Source: Mycolicibacterium rhodesiae NBB3
Lineage (GTDB): Bacteria > Actinomycetota > Actinomycetes > Mycobacteriales > Mycobacteriaceae
NCBI RefSeq assembly: GCF_000230895.2
Contig: NC_016604.1
Location: forward strand, 5,952,001 to 6,016,000
Length of the DNA stretch: 64,000 bases
Direction of reading: 5' to 3'
Both the position numbers and the translations under genes were made by a program. Below are positions 59,046-64,000 of the stretch, piece after piece (position 1 is the first letter of the stretch; the number at the start of each line of letters is the position of its first letter). Below the pieces are notes generated by a model that was given only the letters and a program-made list of their open reading frames with translations, was not told where the DNA came from and did not search any database.

Positions 59046-59711
59046 GTGTTGCGCGTGCCTTCGTATCTGCTGCGGGTCCAGCTGGAGGACCGACCGGGCA
59101 GCCTCGGCTCGTTAGCCGTGGCTCTCGGCTCCGTGGGCGCTGACATCCTGTCCCTCGACGTCGTCGAACGCGGCACCGGCTACGCCGTCGACGACCTGGT
59201 CGTCGACCTGCCTCCCGGTGCGATGCCGGACATGCTCATCACCGCTGCCGAGCAGATCAAGGGCGTCTATGTCGACACCATCCGGCCGCATCTGGGCCTG
59301 TTGGAGGCCCATCGCGAACTCGAGCTCATCGACCACATCGCCGCAGCGCCCAGTGCCAAGAAACTTCAGGTGCTCGCCGACGAATCGCCACGCGTTCTGC
59401 GCGTCGGGTGGTGCACCGTCGTCCGGCTGACCGACTCGGGCCCGGAACGCATCGTCGGGAGTCATGGCGCTCCCGAGACTCAGGCCGCCGAAACTCCTTG
59501 GCTGCCACTGGATCACGCCGAATCGCTGGACGGCGGGGCCGACTGGGTACCTCAGCTGTGGCGAGACATGGACACCACGCTGGCCGCCGCGCCCCTCGGC
59601 AATCCCAACACCGCGGTCGTCCTCGGCCGACCGGGCGGCCCGCTGTTCCGGCCGTCCGAAGTGGCCCGGCTGGGTTACTTGACCGGAATCGTCGCGACGA
59701 TCCTGCGCTGA
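59046..59711 (+). CDS. ACT-domain protein (Rv3013-like)
   Basis: A 221-residue protein with an N-terminal ACT domain (LRVQLEDRPGSLGSLAVALGSVGADILSLDVV) and a C-terminal GAF-like or second regulatory half. It has no catalytic domain, so it probably senses an amino acid. GTG at 59046 (start LRVPSYLL) matches my memory of Rv3013. Confidence 0.85.
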   Translation: MLRVPSYLLRVQLEDRPGSLGSLAVALGSVGADILSLDVVERGTGYAVDDLVVDLPPGAMPDMLITAAEQIKGVYVDTIRPHLGLLEAHRELELIDHIAAAPSAKKLQVLADESPRVLRVGWCTVVRLTDSGPERIVGSHGAPETQAAETPWLPLDHAESLDGGADWVPQLWRDMDTTLAAAPLGNPNTAVVLGRPGGPLFRPSEVARLGYLTGIVATILR

Positions 59712-59720
59712 GCGACCGCC

Positions 59721-59975
59721 TCAGGCTCCTGCGGGTACCGGGTAGCGGTCGTTGACGTCAGCGTTGCTGTCCTTGCGCGCACAGTGGGCACAGCAGAAGA
59801 TCGCGTCCGGCGTCTCGATTCCGTGGCCCAGGATGCGGCACCCGCAGTGCGCGCACTCTGGCGCCAATCGGGCCGCCGCGCATTCGATGCTGTCGAACGT
59901 CGCGCTCTTGTCGTCGCCCCACGTCACCGTGAAGGCCTTGTCGTAGTCGTTTCCGCAGGTATCGCAGATTGCCAT
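59721..59975 (-). CDS. Cysteine-rich zinc-ribbon protein
   Basis: An 84-residue cytosolic protein. Pairs CDTC (4-7), CAHCGC and CCAHC with other Cys residues form one or two treble-clef metal sites. Relatives are annotated only as metallothionein-like or zinc-ribbon proteins. GGGAGG precedes ATG 59975. Function unknown, but zinc binding is very likely. Confidence 0.8.
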   Translation of the reverse strand: MAICDTCGNDYDKAFTVTWGDDKSATFDSIECAAARLAPECAHCGCRILGHGIETPDAIFCCAHCARKDSNADVNDRYPVPAGA

Positions 59976-60095
59976 CGTGTCCTCCCTTGTCGGTCACTCT
60001 GTCGGGTGCCCGACCGTTCGGCGCAACAAACGAAGCGACCCGCGTCCAATCGTTTTCAGCAAACATCGCGATGGCCCGATGAAATACTGTCGGCC

Positions 60096-60605
60096 ATGAG
60101 TGCGCCCACCCCTGTGGCCGGCTGGTATCCCGATCCGCAAAATCCGAGTCAACAGCGGTACTGGAACGGAACTGTCTGGGCTGCGCAACATCCGCCGCCG
60201 AGACGCGTCGGCGGCGTGTTCGGTCGCGTGTTCGCCTACCTGCTCGTTATTGCTGTCCTCACTGGACTCGTCAGCGGCACCGTCGCCATGCCGATCTTCG
60301 GCACGATCTTCGGATTGGTGGTCGGGGTAGGCATCGGTCTCCCGGTCGCACTACTCGCGGCCGCGGTCATCGCCGCAGCTGCGCGCCCGTCGGTCACGCG
60401 GAAGACCTATTGCCGTTGCATCGACGCAACGCTGGTGACGCTTTTTGTCGCGGTCATTTTGTTGGCTGTCGCGTGGATAAATCAGCACGCTCTCGCCGGA
60501 TCCCGGGGTGCGTACACGCTGCTCGGCGTCACGTTGATCTGCCTCATCGCAGTACGGCCGCTGCTGCGTCGCCTCGTTCCGGCAACCCCGACGCCGTCGT
60601 CCTAG
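60096..60605 (+). CDS. DUF2510 membrane protein
   Basis: A 169-residue protein with an N-terminal DUF2510 domain (GWYPDPQNPSQQRYWNGTVW, residues about 9-28) and four membrane helices. DUF2510 is a small actinobacterial domain of unknown role near membranes. TACTGT lies 5 bp before the ATG, so the mRNA may be leaderless. It overlaps the end of ligA by 4 bp. Confidence 0.8.
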   Translation: MSAPTPVAGWYPDPQNPSQQRYWNGTVWAAQHPPPRRVGGVFGRVFAYLLVIAVLTGLVSGTVAMPIFGTIFGLVVGVGIGLPVALLAAAVIAAAARPSVTRKTYCRCIDATLVTLFVAVILLAVAWINQHALAGSRGAYTLLGVTLICLIAVRPLLRRLVPATPTPSS

Positions 60606-62710
60606 ACGCCGTCGGGCCCGGTCGCCAGCAGGCGGGTGAAGCCGTCTTCATCGAGGATCGGAACATTGAGTTCGACGGCCTTGTCGTACTTCGATCCCGG
60701 GGAGTCGCCCGCCACGACGTAGGCGGTCTTCTTCGACACGGAACTGGCGGCTTTACCTCCCCGCGCGACGATGGCCTCCTTGGCGTCGTCGCGGGAGTAC
60801 CCCGTCAATGACCCGGTGACGACGATCGACAGTCCTTCGAGCGTGCGCTCGATGCTCGTGTCGCGTTCGTCGGCCATCCGCACGCCGGCCGCGCGCCACT
60901 TGTCGATGATCGCGCGGTGCCAGTCGACGGTGAACCATTCCGTCACCGCGGCAGCGACGGTGGGGCCCACGCCTTCGACGACCGCGAGTTCCTCCTCCGA
61001 CGCGGCCATGATCGCGTCGAGCGTGCCGTACTCGGTGGCCAGCGCCCGGGCAGCGGTCGGACCCACATGGCGGATGGACAACGCCACCAGCACCCGCCAC
61101 AGCGGTTTCGACTTGGCCTCATGGAGATTCACCAACAGTCGCTTGCCGTTGGCCGACAGGTTGCCGTCCTTGGTGGTGAACAGGTCGGTCTGCAACAGAT
61201 CGGAACTGCCGAGGGTGAACAGGTCACCTTCGTCGGTGATGACGCCCGCCTGCAGGAGCGCGACCGCCGCCTCATAGCCGAGGCCCTCGATGTCGAATGC
61301 GCCCCTCCCCGCGACGTGGAACACGCGCTCCCGCAGCTGCGCCGGGCACGACCGCGTGTTGGGACAGCGGATGTCCGCATCGCCCTCCTTGGCCGGCGCG
61401 AGAGTGGTTCCGCATTCGGGACACGTTGTGGGCATGACGAATTCGCGTTCAGAGCCGTCACGCAGATCGACGACCGGTCCGAGTACCTCGGGAATGACGT
61501 CGCCGGCCTTGCGGATCACCACCGTGTCGCCGATCAGCACGCCCTTGCGGACGACCTCGGATGCGTTGTGCAGCGTCGCCTGGCTGACGGTGGAGCCCGC
61601 GACCTTCACCGGCTCCATGAAGGCGAACGGGGTGACCCGGCCGGTGCGCCCCACGTTGACCTTGATGTCGAGCAGCTTCGTGGTCGCCTCTTCAGGCGGG
61701 TACTTGTAGGCGATCGCCCACCGGGGGGCGCGTGAGGTCGAACCGAGGCGCCGCTGCAGCGCGATCTCGTCGACTTTGACTACGACACCGTCGATTTCGT
61801 GTTCGACGTCGTGTCGGTGCTCGCCCCAGTACGCGATGTGCTCGGTGACTGCGTCGATCCCCTTGACCCTGGCGGTGTGATCGGACACCGGCAGCCCCCA
61901 CTCCCCCAGCGCGCGATATGCGTCGTGCAACGTCTTGGGGCTGAAGCCCTCGGCGCGACCGAGGCCGTGGCAGATCATCCGCAGCTTGCGGCGCGCGGTG
62001 ACGGCGGGGTTCTTCTGGCGCAGCGAGCCGGCCGCGCTGTTGCGCGGATTGGCGAACGGCGGTTTGCCCTCGGCAACGAGCCCGGCATTGAGGTCTTCGA
62101 AGTCGGCGACACGGAAGAACACCTCACCGCGCACCTCGAGGAGTGTGGGAACCGGCAATTCCTTGCTGCCGGTCAGCTTTTCGGGGATGTCGTCGATCGT
62201 GCGCGCATTCAGTGTCACGTCCTCGCCGGTGCGACCATCGCCCCGCGTGGCCGCACGCTCCAGCCGTCCGTCGCGGTACACCAGCGCCAGCGCGACGCCG
62301 TCGATCTTGAGCTCGCACAGGTAATGCGCGTCGTCGCCGATCTCGCCCTTGGTGCGCGCGGCCCACGCCGCCAGCTCGTCCGGCGCGAACACGTTGTCCA
62401 GCGACAGCATCCGCTCCAGGTGATCCGCAGAGGTGAAGTCGGTGGCGAAGCCGGCGCCGCCGACCAGTTGCGTCGGAGAATCGGGGGTTCGCAGCTCGTG
62501 GTGCGCGTCTTCGAGGGCCTGCAGTTCGCGCAGCAGCTTGTCGAACTCGGCGTCCGAGATGGTCGGTGAGTCGCGCACGTAGTAACGGAACTGATGATCG
62601 CGCACCTCGTCGGCCAGCTCTTGCCAGCGGCGGCGCAGATCGGCGTCGGGGGCGTCCTCGGAGTGTTCTGCCAGCGTGGTCTTCGGGTCGGGCGTCGCCT
62701 TCGGGCTCAC
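60602..62710 (-). CDS. ligA: NAD+-dependent DNA ligase
   Basis: A 702-residue essential replicative ligase. The NAD-binding Ia domain comes first, then the adenylation motif CELKIDGVALAL (catalytic Lys about 125) and an OB fold (RVTPFAFMEPV). Next are a four-Cys zinc finger (CPECGTT ... CPNTRSCPAQ), helix-hairpin-helix repeats and a C-terminal BRCT domain (LEGLSIVVTGSL). GTG at 62710. Confidence 0.97.
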   Translation of the reverse strand: MSPKATPDPKTTLAEHSEDAPDADLRRRWQELADEVRDHQFRYYVRDSPTISDAEFDKLLRELQALEDAHHELRTPDSPTQLVGGAGFATDFTSADHLERMLSLDNVFAPDELAAWAARTKGEIGDDAHYLCELKIDGVALALVYRDGRLERAATRGDGRTGEDVTLNARTIDDIPEKLTGSKELPVPTLLEVRGEVFFRVADFEDLNAGLVAEGKPPFANPRNSAAGSLRQKNPAVTARRKLRMICHGLGRAEGFSPKTLHDAYRALGEWGLPVSDHTARVKGIDAVTEHIAYWGEHRHDVEHEIDGVVVKVDEIALQRRLGSTSRAPRWAIAYKYPPEEATTKLLDIKVNVGRTGRVTPFAFMEPVKVAGSTVSQATLHNASEVVRKGVLIGDTVVIRKAGDVIPEVLGPVVDLRDGSEREFVMPTTCPECGTTLAPAKEGDADIRCPNTRSCPAQLRERVFHVAGRGAFDIEGLGYEAAVALLQAGVITDEGDLFTLGSSDLLQTDLFTTKDGNLSANGKRLLVNLHEAKSKPLWRVLVALSIRHVGPTAARALATEYGTLDAIMAASEEELAVVEGVGPTVAAAVTEWFTVDWHRAIIDKWRAAGVRMADERDTSIERTLEGLSIVVTGSLTGYSRDDAKEAIVARGGKAASSVSKKTAYVVAGDSPGSKYDKAVELNVPILDEDGFTRLLATGPDGV

Positions 62711-62777
62711 TCTGGCAGGCTAGCCGAGGCTCCCGACACACCCGGGACACGTCGCGCCGAGCAGTTAACCTGGCGGC

Positions 62778-63185
62778 ATGCCGCACCCGATCATGTTCAG
62801 CGACGACGATCCGCTGCTGGCGAAGGTGCGCAAGGTCGCCCTCGGCTTTCCCGAGGCGTTCGAGAAGGTCTCGCACGGGAGGCCCGCGTTCTTCGTCTCG
62901 AAGATGTTCGTGATGTACGGCGGCAGCGTCAGACCCCAGACCAAGGGCGCCGACTATGTCCAGTACCCACGCTCGATCATGGTGAAGGTCGACGAAAGCG
63001 ACCGTCGGGCACTCGAACAGGACCGCCGGTTCTTCTACCCGGCTTACCTTGGCCCGTCGGGCTGGCTCGGGCTGGATCTGGCCGCGACGAAGAAGGTCGA
63101 TTGGAACGAGGTCACCGAATTGATCGACGCGTCGTATCGGTTGGTCGCTCCCAGGAAGCTCCTACTGCGGCTCGACGAAGCGTGA
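62778..63185 (+). CDS. MmcQ/YjbR-family protein
   Basis: A 135-residue protein of the MmcQ/YjbR (CyaY-like fold) family: VALGFPEAFEKVSHGRPAFFV, FFYPAYLGPSGWLGLDLAA and ELIDASYRLVAPRKLL. Family members are called DNA-binding but the biochemical role is unknown. It is divergent from ligA. Confidence 0.85.
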   Translation: MPHPIMFSDDDPLLAKVRKVALGFPEAFEKVSHGRPAFFVSKMFVMYGGSVRPQTKGADYVQYPRSIMVKVDESDRRALEQDRRFFYPAYLGPSGWLGLDLAATKKVDWNEVTELIDASYRLVAPRKLLLRLDEA

Positions 63186-63219
63186 CTCATCACCGGTGGG
63201 GCATGGTTCGATCAGGGCC

Positions 63220-64000
63220 ATGAGTTTCGCGAGCCCCTTCCCCGAGGTCGACATTCCATCGACCAGCGTCTACGACTTCCTCTTCGACCGGGTCGAGGAC
63301 GCGGACCTCGACCGGGTGGCCCTCGTCGATGCGAAGTCGGGCCGCGAGACCACCTACCGGGAGATGATCGCGCGGGTCGACGCATTCGCCGGTGCGCTGA
63401 CCGGACGCGGCATCGGCGTCGGCGATGTCGTCGGACTGCTGTCACCGAACAGCTCGGGATTCGCGGTCGCCTTCCACGGCATCCTGCGCTCGGGTGCGAC
63501 GGCGACCACCATCAATGCGTTGTTCACCGCCAAAGACATCGCCAAGCAACTGACCGATTCGAACGCCAAGATGCTGGTGACGGTCACACCGCTGCTGGCA
63601 CAGGCGAAGGAAGCCGCCGCTGCGGTCGGTATGGCCGACAGCGACCTGGTCGTTCTCGACGGCGAAGGGCATGAGATCGCCGGTCATCCCAACGCCGCCG
63701 ATCTGATGGCGCCCGGACTGCCTGCTCCAGACGTCAGCTTCGCACCGTCGTCTCATCTCGCGGTGCTGCCGTACAGCTCGGGCACGACCGGAAACCCCAA
63801 GGGCGTGATGTTGACCCACCGCAACCTGGTGGCCAACGTCGCTCAGATCAGGCCGCTGCACGGAATGGTCGCCGACGACGTCGTCGTCGCGGTGCTCCCC
63901 TTCTTTCACATCTACGGCATGACGGTGTTGCTCAACGCCGCGCTGCAGGCCCGGGCGCGTCTGGTCGTCATGGGAAGTTTCGATCTGACCGAATTCCTCG
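63220..64000 (+). CDS. Acyl-CoA/4-coumarate-CoA ligase, N-terminal part (runs off the window)
   Basis: The first 260 residues of an AMP-forming ligase (ANL superfamily). SFASPFPEVDIPSTSVYDFLF resembles 4-coumarate-CoA ligase-like enzymes. The ATP loop YSSGTTGNPKGVMLTHRNL lies near 185-203 and FFHIYGM follows. The substrate, probably an aromatic or fatty acid, cannot be told. The adenylate-closing C-terminal domain lies outside the window. ATG at 63220. Confidence 0.9.
   Translation, partial: MSFASPFPEVDIPSTSVYDFLFDRVEDADLDRVALVDAKSGRETTYREMIARVDAFAGALTGRGIGVGDVVGLLSPNSSGFAVAFHGILRSGATATTINALFTAKDIAKQLTDSNAKMLVTVTPLLAQAKEAAAAVGMADSDLVVLDGEGHEIAGHPNAADLMAPGLPAPDVSFAPSSHLAVLPYSSGTTGNPKGVMLTHRNLVANVAQIRPLHGMVADDVVVAVLPFFHIYGMTVLLNAALQARARLVVMGSFDLTEFL

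Noticed and set aside
1..64000. CRISPR arrays, insertion sequences, prophage or rRNA genes
   Set aside because: No spaced direct repeats, transposase or integrase motifs or rRNA sequences were seen.

Overview
The window is chromosomal DNA of a mycobacterium, most likely a non-tuberculous Mycolicibacterium-type species. It is GC-rich, uses many GTG starts and has compact operons. From memory, its gene order follows M. tuberculosis Rv2967c to Rv3014c: pyc, VKOR, DsbA-like, lipN, AKR, recG, DAK, ung, thiL, ddl, gpsA, fbiD, ppk, mutT1, hupB, leuDC, ltbR, tRNA-Glu, tRNA-Gln, gltX, leuB, serA, ilvC-ilvN-ilvB, cfp6, lppZ, gatB, pfkA, gatA, gatC, ligA. No phage, IS, CRISPR or rRNA is visible.

Layout. 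1-10.3 kb: pyruvate carboxylase (5' part only), a VKOR/DsbA-like disulfide pair, an esterase divergent from two tandem aldo-keto reductases, a secreted HNH-type protein, recG and a DAK-domain kinase. 10.5-21.5 kb: rpmB, ung, thiL, ddl, a cystathionine lyase-like gene, gpsA, fbiD (F420), ppk, mutT1 and hupB. 21.6-24.5 kb: leuCD and the divergent IclR regulator ltbR. 36.5-43.6 kb: tRNA-Glu, tRNA-Gln, gltX, a FAH-family enzyme, an MFS transporter, leuB and serA. 43.6-48.1 kb: an accessory stretch with an FAD oxidoreductase, a DUF2945 gene, a broken DUF3140 gene, a B12-type MerR regulator, a PRTase and a WrbA-like flavoprotein. 48.2-64 kb: ilvC/ilvN/ilvB with an attenuator leader, cfp6, DoxX, lppZ, gatCAB, pfkA, ligA and the start of an acyl-CoA ligase.

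The most interesting part is 24.5-36.3 kb. About 12 kb of stress and dormancy genes sits between ltbR and tRNA-Glu. It holds homologues of DosR-regulon members: a PRTase/erythromycin-esterase fusion like Rv2030c, a Rv1738-like protein, a DUF1918 protein like Rv0569, a tgs1-like WS/DGAT, five two-domain universal stress proteins and a deazaflavin-dependent oxidoreductase. It also has unfamiliar members: an SRPBCC protein, a zinc-ribbon membrane protein, a three-helix protein and two microproteins. I find eight 5-4-5 DosR-type palindromes here. Five of them lie about 43 bp upstream of a predicted transcription start with a matching -10 element, and three of those starts coincide with the start codon (leaderless). 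No dosRS genes are in the window.

Functional links: leuB, leuCD, ilvBNC and serA supply branched-chain and serine biosynthesis, with LtbR and an ilvB leader peptide as likely controls. gltX, tRNA-Gln and gatCAB together make up the indirect route to Gln-tRNA(Gln). fbiD feeds F420 synthesis, which the DUF385 enzyme of the island may use.
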